Below are positions 1 through 10,034 of a stretch of DNA of 64,000 bases, piece after piece (position 1 is the stretch's first letter; every line of letters begins with the position of its first letter). Position numbers and translations under genes: made by a program. The notes beneath the pieces are model-generated. The model worked only from the letters and a program-made list of their open reading frames with translations, ran no database searches and was not told where the DNA came from. The DNA comes from Nymphaea colorata (taxonomy: Eukaryota; Streptophyta; Magnoliopsida; Nymphaeales; Nymphaeaceae): NCBI RefSeq assembly GCF_008831285.2, contig NC_045142.1:13829354-13893353 (forward strand), written 5' to 3'.

Positions 1-1194
1 TTTTAGTCTTTTAAACCATTCATTACAGACTTTATAACAAACGAAACATATTAGATTAACTACAAGAGATCTTATGAATGAGTTGAATGTCATTCATTTT
101 CATACAAACTTCTGATTTCAGTCTACTAAATCATTCAATGTGAATGCATCAACAAGTTAACCACATTCAATTAAATATGTGTGATCAAATGAATGAATTA
201 AATCTCTCGGGCATTGATACGAACTTATGATTTAAATCTCTTAGATCAATCATTAGATATATAAGTACACGTTCAACTCATTTGGTTAACTGCAAGGGAT
301 CAAACTAATGCGTAGATCCCATTTGTATCCACGTAAACTTGTGATTGCAATCATTTAAATCATTCATTATAGATGCAATTACAAGTGAAACACATTATAT
401 TTAGTGTGATTGAGCATATGAATAACCTGAATCTCGTTCAATTTCATTTAAACTTGTGATTTCAATCCACGAAATCATTTAATATGTATTAATAAAATGT
501 TACACACATTTAATTTAATATGTGTGATCAAATGAATGAATTAAATCCCACTATTATTGACACAAACTTGTGATTTTTTTTCCTTAGATCATTCATCATA
601 GATGTAACAACAAGTTCAACTGATTGGATTAACTACGAGGGGTGTAACTAAGGTAATGATCCCATTTACATAGATATGAACTTGTGATTTCAATCATTAA
701 AATTATTCATTATACATGTAATAAGAAGTGAGACACACTAGATTAAATATGAGTGAGCAAATCAATCAGTTGAATCTCATTCATTTTCTTTTGATCTTGT
801 GATTTCAATTCACTATATCATTTAATATTTATGTAATAACAAGTTAAGCACATTGAATTAAATATGTGTGATCAAAGAATCACTTAAATTTCACTCGTAA
901 TGATAAGAACTTGTGATTTCCATTCCTTAAATGTTCACTATAGATGTAACGAGAAGTTAAACTCGTTGGATTACTTAAAAGAGATCAAACAAATCATGAT
1001 TCAATCATTTAAATCATTCATAATCAATGTAACAAAAGTGAGACACATTAGATTAAATATAAGTGAGCAAATGAATCACTTGATTCTCGTTCATTTTCTT
1101 TTAAGCTTGTGATTTCAGTCTACTAAATGATTCGATATGGATGTAACAATAAGTTAGGCACATTCAATTAAATATGTGTCATCAAAAGCATCAC
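1..1194. repeat. Region 1 segment A0, includes an uninverted HOR-like stretch
   Basis: Reads B-A-C-B-A-C-B-A-C-B-A. The first ~540 bases match the HOR closely, including TTTTAGTCTTTTAAACCATT, CTCTCGGGCATTGATACGAA, GAATAACCTGAATCTCGTTC and ATGTATTAATAAAATGTTAC. Here the C monomer ending in CACGTAAACTTGTGATTGC runs straight into the next B monomer with no inverted block. Near 985-1000 a C monomer is truncated and fused to the following B monomer (AAATCATGATTCAATC), a monomer-scale deletion. Confidence 0.8.
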
Positions 1195-2194
1195 TTAAAC
1201 CAACTCGCATTGATAGGAACTTGTGATTTCATCTCTTAAATTATTCCCTATGTATGTAACAAGAAGTTAATTTCATTGCATTAGATACAAGGTTAATAAC
1301 AAATGCATTGGTCACATTTCTATCCATATAAACTAGTGATTTTAATCATTCATTATAGACATTGTAACAAGCGAAACATATTCATTATAGACATTGTAAC
1401 AAGCGAAACATATTAGATTAACTATAAAGGATCATATGAACGAGTTGAATCTGATTGATTTTCGTACAAATTGTGATTTCAATCCACTAAATCATTGAAT
1501 GTGAAATAAACAACAAGTTAACACATTCAATTAAGTATGTGTGATCAAATGAATCAATTAAATCTCTCTCATATTGATACGAACTTGTGATTTCAATGTC
1601 TTAGATCGTTCATTAGAGATATAACTACATTTCATTTATTGGATTAACTACAAGGATAAACTAATGCATATATCCAATTTGTATCCATATGAACTTGTGA
1701 TTGCAATCATTTAAATCATTCGTTATATATGTAATAACAAGTGAAACAGATTATGTTTACTGTGATTGAGCAAATGAATCACTTGAATCTCGTCCATTTT
1801 CTTTTAAATTGTGATTTCAATGTACTAAATCATTCAATATGGATTGACAACGTCTTATCCACATTCAATTTAATATGCATGATCAAATGAAACAATAAAA
1901 TCCAACTATTGATCTAACAACAAGTTCAACTAATTGGATTAACAACAAGGGATGTAACTAATGCATAGATCCTATTTATATACATATGAACTTGTGATTT
2001 CAATCATTTAAATCATTTTTAATAGATGTAATAACAGGCGAGAGACATTACATTAAATATAAGCGAACAAATGAATCTCTTGAATCTCATTCATTATCTT
2101 TTAAACTTGTGATTTCTATCCACTAAATCATTCAATATGGATGTAACAACAAGTTAAGCACATTCAATTAAATATGCGTGATCAAAAGAATCAC
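1195..2194. repeat. Region 1 unit A1, ~1000 bp nine-monomer unit
   Basis: Begins at a TTAAAC landmark in phase with the later HOR start sites. It contains a 32-bp tandem duplication at 1349-1412. Around 1815-1885 it carries an A-monomer variant (AATGTACTAAATCATTC, then ACGTCTTATCCACATTC) that reappears in every later HOR. The following C monomer is shortened at about 1905. Confidence 0.75.
1349..1412 (+). repeat. 32-bp tandem duplication inside a B monomer
   Basis: Two adjacent identical 32-base copies (1349-1380 and 1381-1412) starting TTCATTATAGACATTGTAAC. This is a local slippage-type duplication superimposed on the monomer; other B monomers have a single copy. Confidence 0.93.
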
Positions 2195-2316
2195 TTAATT
2201 CTCATAAATCGTTCACTATAGTTGTAACAACAAGGTAAACAGATTGGTGATCAAAAGAATCACTTAATTCTCATAAATCGTTCACTATAGATGTAACAAG
2301 AAGGTAAACTGATTGG
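2179..2316 (+). repeat. 69-bp tandem duplication in an A/C junction
   Basis: Two adjacent copies (2179-2247 and 2248-2316), each starting TGATCAAAAGAATCACTTAA and ending GATTGG, differ at a few bases. Both copies lack the usual CGTATTGATAGGAACTTGTG segment between A and C, so a deletion fused A to C first and the fused piece was then duplicated. Confidence 0.9.
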
Positions 2317-3240
2317 ATTTTATAAACAAGAGATCAAACAAATGCATTGGTCCCATTTGTGTCCAAATAAACTAATGATTTTAATCATTTAAATCATTCA
2401 TTGTTGACATTTTAACAAGCAAAACAAACTATATTAACTATAAGGGATCATATGAATGAGTTCAATGTCATTCATTTTCAAGCAAACTTATGATTTCTAT
2501 CCACTAAATCATTCAATGTTAATTTAACAACAAGTTAACCGCATTCAATTAAATATGTGAAACCAAATGAATCAATTAGATCTCTCTCGTATTGATACGC
2601 ACTTATGATTTAAATCTTTTTGATCGTATATTAGAGATGTAACGACAAGTTCAACTCATTGGATTAACTATAGATGATCAAACTAGCGCATAGATCCCAT
2701 TTGTATCCATATGAACTTGTCATCACAATCATTAAAATCATTCATTCTACATGTAATAACAAGTGAAACACATTATATTTTCTGTGAATGAATCACTTGA
2801 ATCTCATTCGTTATCATTTAAACTTATGATTTCAATCAACTAAATCATTCAATATGAAATAACAACATGTTAAGCATATTCAATTTAATATGCATGATCA
2901 AATGAATCAATTAAATCTCACTATTATTCATACGAACTTGTAATTTATTTCCCTTAAATCATTTATTATATATGCAACAACAAGTTCAACTGATTGGATT
3001 AACTACACTGTTCTAACTAATGCATCTACATATGAACTTTTGATTTCAATCATTTCAATCATTCATTACAGATGTAATAACAAGTGAGACACATTACATT
3101 AAATATAAGTGAGCAAATGAATCACTTGAATCTCATTCATTTTCTTTTAAACTTATAATTTCTATCCACTAAATCATTCAATATGGATGTAACAACAACA
3201 TAAGCACATCTAGTTAAATAAGTGTGGTCAAATGAATCAC
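2195..3240. repeat. Region 1 unit A2, ~1046 bp
   Basis: Starts with the duplicated A/C fusion and then continues in regular B-A-C order. It introduces the CTACACTGTTCTAACTAATG variant near 3001 and the AACAACATAAGCACATCTAG variant near 3190, which recur in the next two units. Confidence 0.75.
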
Positions 3241-4256
3241 TTAAATCCCATTCATATTGATAGGAACTTGTGATTTCAATCCCTTTAATCGTTCACTATA
3301 AATGTAATAAAAAGTTAAAACTCATTGGATTAGATACAAGGGATCAAACCAATGCATTGGTCCCAATTGTATCCATATAAACTAGTGATTTTAATTATTT
3401 AAATCATTCATTATAGACATTGTAACAAGCAAATATAATATATTAATTATCTGCGATGATATGAATGTGTTAAATCTCATTCATTTTGATACAAACTTGT
3501 GGTTTCAATCCACTAAATCATTCAATGTGAATATAACAACAATTTAACCACATTCAATTAAATATGTGCGATCAAATGAATTAATTAAATCTCTCTCGTA
3601 TTGATACAAACTTGTGATTGAAATCTCTTAGATCAATCACTGGATATATAACTACAAGGTCAACTCATTCGATTAACAGCAAGAGATCAAACTAATGCAT
3701 AAATCGCATTTCTATTCATATGAATTTGTGATCGCAATCATTTAAATCATTCACTATAAATGTAATAACAACTTAAACACATTATAATTACTGTGATTGA
3801 GCAAATGAATCACTTGAATCTCATTCATTATCATTTAAGCTTGTGATTTCAATCCACTAAATCATTCAATATGCATTAACAACATGTTAAGCATATTCAA
3901 TTTAATATGCGTGATCAAATGAGTCAATTAAATCCCACTATTATTCATACGAACTTGTAATTTCTTTTCCTTAAATCATCATTATAGATATAACAACAAG
4001 TTCAACTGATTGGATTAACTACACTGTTCTAACTAATGCATATACATATGAACTTGTGATTTCAATCATTTAAATCATTCATTATAGATGTAATAACAAG
4101 TGAGACACATTACATTAAATATAAGTGAGCAAATGAATCACTTGAATTTCATTCATTTTCTTTTAAACTTGTAATTTCTATCCACTAAATCATTCAATAT
4201 GGATGTAACAACAACATAAGCACATCTAGTTAAATAAGTGTGGTCAAATGAATCAC
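3241..4256. repeat. Region 1 unit A3, 1016 bp, complete nine-monomer HOR
   Basis: The clearest nine-monomer unit: cores near 3265, 3376, 3492, 3607, 3722, 3838, 3952, 4051 and 4167. The monomers read C-B-A three times. It is closely similar to the next unit along its whole length, so these two form a local direct duplication of the 1.02 kb HOR. Confidence 0.85.
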
Positions 4257-5273
4257 TTAAATCCCATTCGTATTGATAGGAACTTGTGATTTCAATCCCT
4301 TAAATCGTTCACTATAGATGTAATAAAAAGTTAAACTCATTGGATTAGATACAAGGGATCAAACGAATGCATTGGTCCCAATTGTATCCATATAAACTAG
4401 TGATTTTAATCATTTAAATCATTCATTATAGACATTGTAACAAGCAAATATATTATATTAACTATCTGCGATGATATGAATGTGTTGAATCTCATTCATT
4501 TTGATACAAACTTGTGATTTCAATCCACTAAATCATTCAATGTGAATATAACAACAATTTAACCACATTCAATTAAATATTTGCGATCAAATGAATTAAT
4601 TAAATCTCTCCCGTATTGATACAAACTTGTGATTGAAATCTCTTATATCAATCACTGGATATATAACTACAAGTTCAACTCATTGGATTAAGTACAGATG
4701 ATCAAACTAATGCTTAGATCCCCATTTGTATCCATATGAACTTGTCATCACAATCATTAAAATCATTCATTGTAAATGTAATAACAAGTGAAACACATTA
4801 TATTTTCTGTGATTGAGCAAATGAATCACTTGAATCTCACTCGTTATCATTTAAACTTGTCATTTCAATCCACTAAATCATTCAATATGAATTAACAACA
4901 TGTTAAGCATGTTCAATTTAATATGCGTGATCAAATAAATCAATTAAATCCCACTATTATTCATACGAACTGGTAATTTCTTTCCTTTAAATCATTCATT
5001 ATAGATGCAACAACAAGTTCAACTGATTGGATTAACTACACTGTTCTAACTAACGCATATACATATGAACTTGTGATTTCAATCATTTAAATCATTCATT
5101 ATAGATGTAATAACAAGTGAGACACAGTACATTAAATATAAGTGAGCAAATGAATTACTTGAATCTCATTCATTTTCTTTTGAATTTGTGATATCTATCT
5201 ACTCAATCATTCAATATGGATGTAACAATAAGTTAAGCACATTCAATTAAATATGGGTGATCAAAAGAATTTC
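4257..5273. repeat. Region 1 unit A4, 1017 bp, near-copy of A3
   Basis: Same nine-monomer order as A3 and shares its rare variants: CTACACTGTTCTAACTAA, AGCAAATATATTATATTAAC and CTGCGATGATATGAATGTG. The similarity weakens towards the right end, for example TCTATCTACTCAATC near 5195 and AATATGGGTGATC near 5251. Confidence 0.83.
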
Positions 5274-5999
5274 TTAAATCCCACTCGTATTGATACAAAC
5301 TTGTGATTTCGACCCTTAAATCGTTCACTCGTATTGATATAAACTAGTGATTTTATTCATTTAGATCATTCATTATAGACATTGTAACAAGCAAGACATA
5401 TTAGACTAACTATAACGGATCACATGAACGAGTTGAATCTCATTAATTTTCATACAAACTTCTGATTTCTATCTACTAAATCATTCAATATGAATGAAAC
5501 AGCAAGCTAACCACATTCAATTAAATATGTGTGATCAAATGAATCAATTAAATCTCTCTCGTATTGATACAAACTTGTGATTTCAATCTCTTACATTGTT
5601 TATTAGAGATGTAACAACAAGCGAAACACATTATATTTACCGTGATTGAGCAAATGAATCACTTGATTCTCATTCATTATCAAATAAACTTGTGATTTCA
5701 GTCCATTAAATCATTTAATATGGATTAACATGTTAAGTGCATTCAATTTAATATGCGTGATCAAATGAATCAATTAAATTCCACTGTTATTGATATAGAA
5801 TTATTATTTCTTTCCCTCAGATCATTCATTATAGACGTAACAACAAGTTCAACTGATTCAGATAACTACAACAGATCTAACTACTGCATAGATCTCATTT
5901 ATATACATATGAACTCGTGATTTCAATCATTTACATCACTCATTATAGATGTAATAACAAGCGAGACACAATAGATTTAATATAAGTGAGCAAATCAAT
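5274..5999. repeat. Region 1 unit A5, shortened by monomer-scale deletions
   Basis: About 290 bases shorter than A4. A C monomer is internally deleted near 5323-5340 (GTTCACTCGTATTGATATAA). A second C monomer is fused to a B monomer near 5600-5630 (GATGTAACAACAAGCGAAAC). The right end is a B-to-C fusion near 6009 (CTTGAATCACCTAAATCG). The fusions join roughly equivalent positions of two monomers, as expected for unequal exchange or slippage between monomers. Confidence 0.72.
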
Positions 6000-6602
6000 C
6001 ACTTGAATCACCTAAATCGTTCTCTATAGATGTAACAAGAAATTAAACCTATACGATTAGATGCTGGATCCAAACAAAAGTATTGGTCCCATTTCTATCC
6101 ATATAAACTAGCGATTTTAATCATTGAAATCATTCATTATTTACATTATAACAATCAAAACATATTACATTAACTATAAGTGATCAAGTGAATGACTTGA
6201 ATCTCCTTCATTTTCATACAAACTTGTGATTTCAATTCACTAAATCAGTCAATGTGAATGTAACAATAAGTTAACCACTTTCAATTAAATTTGTGTGATC
6301 AAATGAATCAACTCATTAGATATGTAACTACAAGTTCAACTCATTGGATTAACTGCAATGGATCAAACTAATACGTAGATCCCATTTGTATGCACGTGAA
6401 CTTGTGATTGCAATCATTTAAATCATTCATTATAGAAGCATAACAAGTGAAACACATTATATTTAATGTGATTGAGCAAATGAATAACCTGAATCTCATT
6501 AAATTTTATTTAAACTTGTGATTTCAATCCACTAAATCATTTAATATGTATTAGAAAAATATTATACACATTTAATTTAAATGGTGTGATCAAATGAAAC
6601 AC
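6000..6602. repeat. Region 1 unit A6, direct precursor-like modules of the later HOR
   Basis: Reads C, B, a shortened A/C hybrid, B, A. The hybrid (about 6238-6400) contains CTAAATCAGTCAATGTGAAT and then jumps from GATCAAATGAATCAA to CTCATTAGATATGTAAC, losing about 60 bp. The same jump is present in every HOR of region 2. The final B-A pair (about 6400-6602) matches the last two monomers of the HOR, including GAATAACCTGAATCTCATTA. Confidence 0.8.
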
Positions 6603-6856
6603 TTAAATCCAAACCGTATTGAAGGAACTTGCGATTTCAATCCCTTAAATCATTCGTCAAAAATGTAACATGAAGTTAAACTCATTAGATTGGATGCAAG
6701 GGATCGAACAAAAGCATTGGTCCATTTTGTATCCATATAAATTAGTTAATTTAGTCTTTTAAACCATTCATTACAGACTTTATAACAAACGAAACATGTT
6801 AGATTGACCACAAGAGATCGTATGAATGAGTTGAATCTCATTCATTTTCATACAAA

Positions 6857-7250
6857 CTTGTGATTTCAGTCCACTAAATCATTAAATGTGAATGCATCAA
6901 CAAGTTAACCACATTCAATTAAATATGTGTGATCAAATGAATCAATTAAATCTCTCGGGCATTGATACGAACTTATGATTTACATCTCTTAGATCAATCA
7001 TTAGATATATAACTACATGTTCAACTCATTTGATTAACTGCAAGGGATCAAACTAATTCATAGATCCCATTTGTATCCACGTGAACTTGTGATTATATAT
7101 CTAATGATTGATTTAGGAGATTTAAATCATAAGTTCGTATCAATGCCCGAGAGGTTTAATTCATTTATTTGATCACACATATTTAATTGAATGTGGTTAA
7201 CTTGTTGATGCATTCACATTGAATGATTTGTCGATTGTAATCACAAGTTT
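6857..7250. repeat. Large imperfect palindrome of H0 (type example)
   Basis: The left arm (about 6857-7011) covers an A monomer and the start of a C monomer, ending CATTAGATATATA. The right arm (7094 to about 7250) is its reverse complement with a few mismatches. The 82-bp spacer (7012-7093) is the rest of the C monomer. All full HORs have the same structure. If single-stranded or supercoiled it could extrude as a long hairpin; that consequence is inferred. Confidence 0.9.
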
Positions 7251-7395
7251 AAAAGAAAATTAATGAGATTCAAGTGATTGATTTGCTCATCGATATTTAA
7301 TCTAATTTGTCTCACTTGTTATTACATCTATAACGAATGATTTAGTTGATTCAAATCACAAGTTCATATGTACATAAGTGGGATCTATGCATTAG
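7094..7395 (-). repeat. Inverted 302-bp block of H0 (type example)
   Basis: Reads as the reverse complement of satellite sequence: end of C, then B, A and the start of C. The cores appear as TCATAAGTTCG, AATCACAAGTTT and AATCACAAGTTC. The left junction (TTGTGATTATATATCTAATG) shares TT between the two sides, a 2-bp microhomology. The right junction is GCATTAG / ACTAAATCAGTCAATG with little or no overlap. Its direct partner at 7869-8168 is nearly identical in reverse complement. Confidence 0.94.
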
Positions 7396-7558
7396 ACTAA
7401 ATCAGTCAATGTGAATGTGACAATAAGTTAACCACTTTCAATTAAATATGTGTGATCCAATGAATCAACTCATTAGATATGTAACTACAAGTTCAACTCA
7501 TTGGATTAACTGCAATGGATCAAACTAATACTTAGATCCCATTTGTATCTATATGAAC
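7396..7558 (+). repeat. A/C hybrid monomer of the HOR (type example)
   Basis: Begins ACTAAATCAGTCAATGTGAA like an A monomer, then passes from TGATCCAATGAATCAA directly into CTCATTAGATATGTAAC of a C monomer, so about 60 bp are missing. The same junction occurs at about 6300-6320 in region 1 without the neighbouring inversion, so the deletion came first. Confidence 0.85.
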
Positions 7559-7627
7559 TTTTGATTGCAATCATTTAAATTATTCATTTTAGATGTAATA
7601 ACAAGTGAAACACATTATATTTATTAT

Positions 7628-7639
7628 GATTGCGCAATC
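7628..7639. promoter_or_regulatory. 12-bp perfect palindrome GATTGCGCAATC, one per HOR (first copy)
   Basis: GATTGCGCAATC equals its own reverse complement and contains ATTGCGCAAT, the consensus known for C/EBP-type bZIP sites. Related B monomers read GATTGAGCAAATG, so a few changes created it. It is present in most HORs (also 9217-9228 and 32287-32298). From H15 on it becomes GATTGCGCAATT, which keeps the 10-bp core. Lost by deletion in H21 and H30 and mutated in H29 (GATTACGCAATT). No evidence of binding; the functional label is tentative. Confidence 0.35.
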
Positions 7640-7868
7640 GAATCACTTGAATCCCATTCATTTTCCTTTAAAATTGTGATTTCAATGTACTAAATCATTC
7701 AATATGGATTAACAACGTCTTATCCACATTCAATTTAATGTGCATGATGAAATGAATCAATAAAATTCCACTATTATTGATACAAACTTCGGATTTCTTT
7801 TCCATAGATCATTCACTATTGATGTAACAATAAGTTCAACTCATTGGATTAACTACAGGGGATGGAAA

Positions 7869-8168
7869 TAATGCATAGGTCCCACTTATATACATACGAA
7901 TTTGTGATTTGAATCAACTAAATCATTCATTATAGATGTAATAACAAGTGAGACACATTAGATTAAATATCGATGAGCAAATCAATCCCTTGAATCTCAT
8001 TAATTTTCTTTAAACTTGTGATTACAATCGACAAATCATTCAATGTGAATGCATCAACAAGTTAACCACATTCAATTAAATATGTGTGATCAAATGAATG
8101 AATTAAATCTCTCGGGCATTGATACGAACTTATGATTTAAATCTCTTAGATCAATCATTAGATATATA
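7869..8168 (+). repeat. Direct partner of the inverted block in H0
   Basis: Starts TAATGCATAGGTCCCAC and ends CATTAGATATATA. Its reverse complement matches 7094-7395 with only a few mismatches. It is followed by the C end, B and A monomers found uninverted at about 290-540 in region 1. Confidence 0.92.
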
Positions 8169-8665
8169 ACTACATGTTCAACTCATTTGATTAACTGCAA
8201 GGGATCAAACTAGTGTGCAGATCCCATTTGTATCCACGTGAACTTGTGATTCCAATCATCTAAACCATTCATTATAGGTGCAATAATAAGCGGAACACAT
8301 CATATTTAGTGTGATTGAGCAAATGAATAACCTGAATCTCATTCAATTTCATTTAAACATGTGATTTCAATCCACTAAATCATTTAATATGTATTAAAAA
8401 AATGTTATACACATTTAATTTAATATGTGTGATCAAATCAAGAACTTAAATCTGACTCGTATTGAGGGAACTATGCGATTTCAATCCCTTAAATCGTTCG
8501 TCATAGATGTAACAAGAAGTTAAACTCATTAGATTGGATACAAGGGATTGAACAAAAGCATTGGTCCATTTTGTATCTATAGAAACTAGTGATTTTAGTC
8601 TTTTAAACCATTCATTGCAGACTTTATAACAAACGAAACATGTTAGATTGACCACAAGAGATCGT

Positions 8666-8689
8666 ATGAATGAGTTGAATCTCATTCAT
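8666..8689. repeat. Short hairpin-forming palindrome (type example)
   Basis: ATGAATGAG, a 6-base TTGAAT loop and CTCATTCAT form a 9-bp perfect stem in a B monomer. An alternative outer pairing GTATGAA / TTCATAC is also available. In units from H10 on the centre changes to GTTGAATG, leaving an 8-bp stem (example 31481-31504), so the dyad persists across sub-blocks. Confidence 0.6.
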
Positions 8690-8854
8690 TTTCATACAAA
8701 CTTGTGATTTCAGTCCACTAAATCATTCAACGTGAATGCATCAACAAGTTAACCACATTCAATTAAATATGTGTGATCAAATAAATGAATTAAACCTCTC
8801 GGGCATTGATACGAACTTATGATTTAAATCTCCTAAATCAATCATTAGATATAT

Positions 8855-8984
8855 AATCACAAGTTCACGTGGATACAAATGGGATCTATGTATTAGTTTG
8901 ATCCCTTGCAGTTAATCAAATGAGTTGAACATAGTTGATTCAAATCACAAGTTCATATGTACATAAGTGGGATCTATGCATTAG
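8855..8984 (-). repeat. Flipped palindrome spacer joined to a remnant of the inverted block (H1)
   Basis: Positions 8855-8932 are the reverse complement of the palindrome spacer in 1843-bp units (AATCACAAGTTCACGTGGAT through GTTGAACAT). Positions 8933-8984 are the far end of the ordinary inverted block. The left arm just before it carries right-arm markers (AAATAAATGAATTAAACCTC; AATCTCCTAAATC). This fits exchange between palindrome arms followed by loss of ~254 bp. Confidence 0.9.
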
Positions 8985-10034
8985 ACTAAATCAGTCAATG
9001 TGAATGTGACAATAAGTTAACCACTTTCAATTAAATATGTGTGATCCAATGAATCAACTCATTAGATATGTAACTACAAGTTCAACTCATTGGATTAACT
9101 GCAATGGATCAAACTAATACTTAGATCCCATTTGTATCTATATGAACTTCTGATTGCAATCATTTAAATTATTCATTTTAGATGTAATAACAAGTGAAAC
9201 ACATTATATTTATTGTGATTGCGCAATCGAATCACTTGAATCCCATTCATTTTCCTTTAAAATTGTGATTTCAATGTACTAAATCATTCAATATGGATTA
9301 ACAACGTCTTATCCACATTCAATTTAATGTGCATGATGAAATGAATCAATAAAATTCCACTATTATTGATACAAACTTCGGATTTCTTTTCCATAGATCA
9401 TTCACTATTGATGTAACAATAAGTTCAACTCATTGGATTAACTACAGGGGATGGAACTAATGCATAGGTCCCACTTATATACATACGAATTTGTGATTTG
9501 AATCAACTAAATCATTCATTATAGATGTAATAACAAGTGAGACACATTAGATTAAATATCGATGAGCAAATCAATCCCTTGAATCTCATTAATTTTCTTT
9601 AAACTTGTGATTACAATCGACAAATCATTCAATGTGAATGCATCAACAAGTTAACCACATTCAATTAAATATGTGTGATCAAATGAATGAATTAAATCTC
9701 TCGGGCATTGATACGAACTTATGATTTAAATCTCTTAGATCAATCATTAGATATATAACTACATGTTCAACTCATTTGATTAACTGCAAGGGATCAAACT
9801 AGTGTGTAGATCCCATTTGTATCCACGTGAACTTGTGATTCCAATCATCTAAACCATTCATTATAGATGCAATAATAAGCGGAACACATCATATTTAGTG
9901 TGATTGAGCAAATGAATAACCTGAATCTCATTCAATTTCATTTAAACATGTGATTTCAATCCACTAAATCATTTAATATGTATTAAAAAAACGTTATACA
10001 CATTTAATTTAATATGTGTGATCAAATCAAGAAC

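Larger units (their letters stand above)
1..6602. repeat. Region 1: divergent, direct-only satellite with ~1.02 kb nine-monomer HOR
   Basis: Monomers are all in direct orientation and differ from each other far more than those of the array to the right. A C-monomer landmark, GCATTGGTC, recurs near 1304, 2344, 3352 and 4366, giving a period of about 1.01-1.04 kb, or nine monomers (three C-B-A trimers). Local fusions and deletions break the register after 5274. I read this as an older or edge layer of the array, because satellite edges are commonly less homogenised than the interior. Confidence 0.85.
6603..8445. repeat. HOR unit H0 (1843 bp), most divergent full unit
   Basis: First full unit. 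Its start is diverged (TTAAATCCAAACCGTATTG; AAATTAGTTAATTTAGTC), so it grades into region 1. Inverted block at 7094-7395, direct counterpart at 7869-8168, palindrome spacer at 7012-7093. The spacer carries the AACTAATTCATAGATCCC variant. Confidence 0.92.
8446..10034. repeat. HOR unit H1 (1589 bp, flipped-spacer variant)
   Basis: About 14 monomer cores, 12 direct and 2 inverted. Inverted DNA is only 8855-8984, with a deletion junction at 8932/8933 (GTTGAACAT / AGTTGATTC). Distinguished from H2 by GTAACAAGAAGTT and AGTCCACTAAATC. Confidence 0.94.

Noticed and set aside
900-1112. A 70-codon plus-strand reading frame
   Set aside because: It lies across C, B and A satellite monomers, has no recognisable domain and does not recur in the equivalent monomers.
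7094-7395. Inverted block as a MITE, insertion sequence or other transposon
   Set aside because: Its content is satellite monomers in reverse, with no terminal inverted repeats of its own, no target-site duplication and no transposase.
8446-8685. A 69-79 codon minus-strand reading frame recurring in about thirty HOR units, with near-identical translation
   Set aside because: It recurs because the DNA unit recurs. Its two halves are simply two neighbouring satellite monomers in translation, there is no start context or recognisable domain, its start shifts between units, and it is broken by a small indel in H8 (near 20460). Changes between units do not favour silent positions in any way I can see.
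8791-8815. CENP-B box in CTCGGGCATTGATACGAA
   Set aside because: The CGGG and CGAA elements are present, but their order and spacing do not fit the published box in either orientation: the reverse complement gives TTCG followed by GCCC rather than CGGG.
8863-8875. CACGTG (G-box/E-box) in ATCCACGTGAAC as a regulatory site
   Set aside because: It recurs at fixed places in each HOR because the C monomer recurs. There is no gene nearby and a six-base palindrome is weak evidence.
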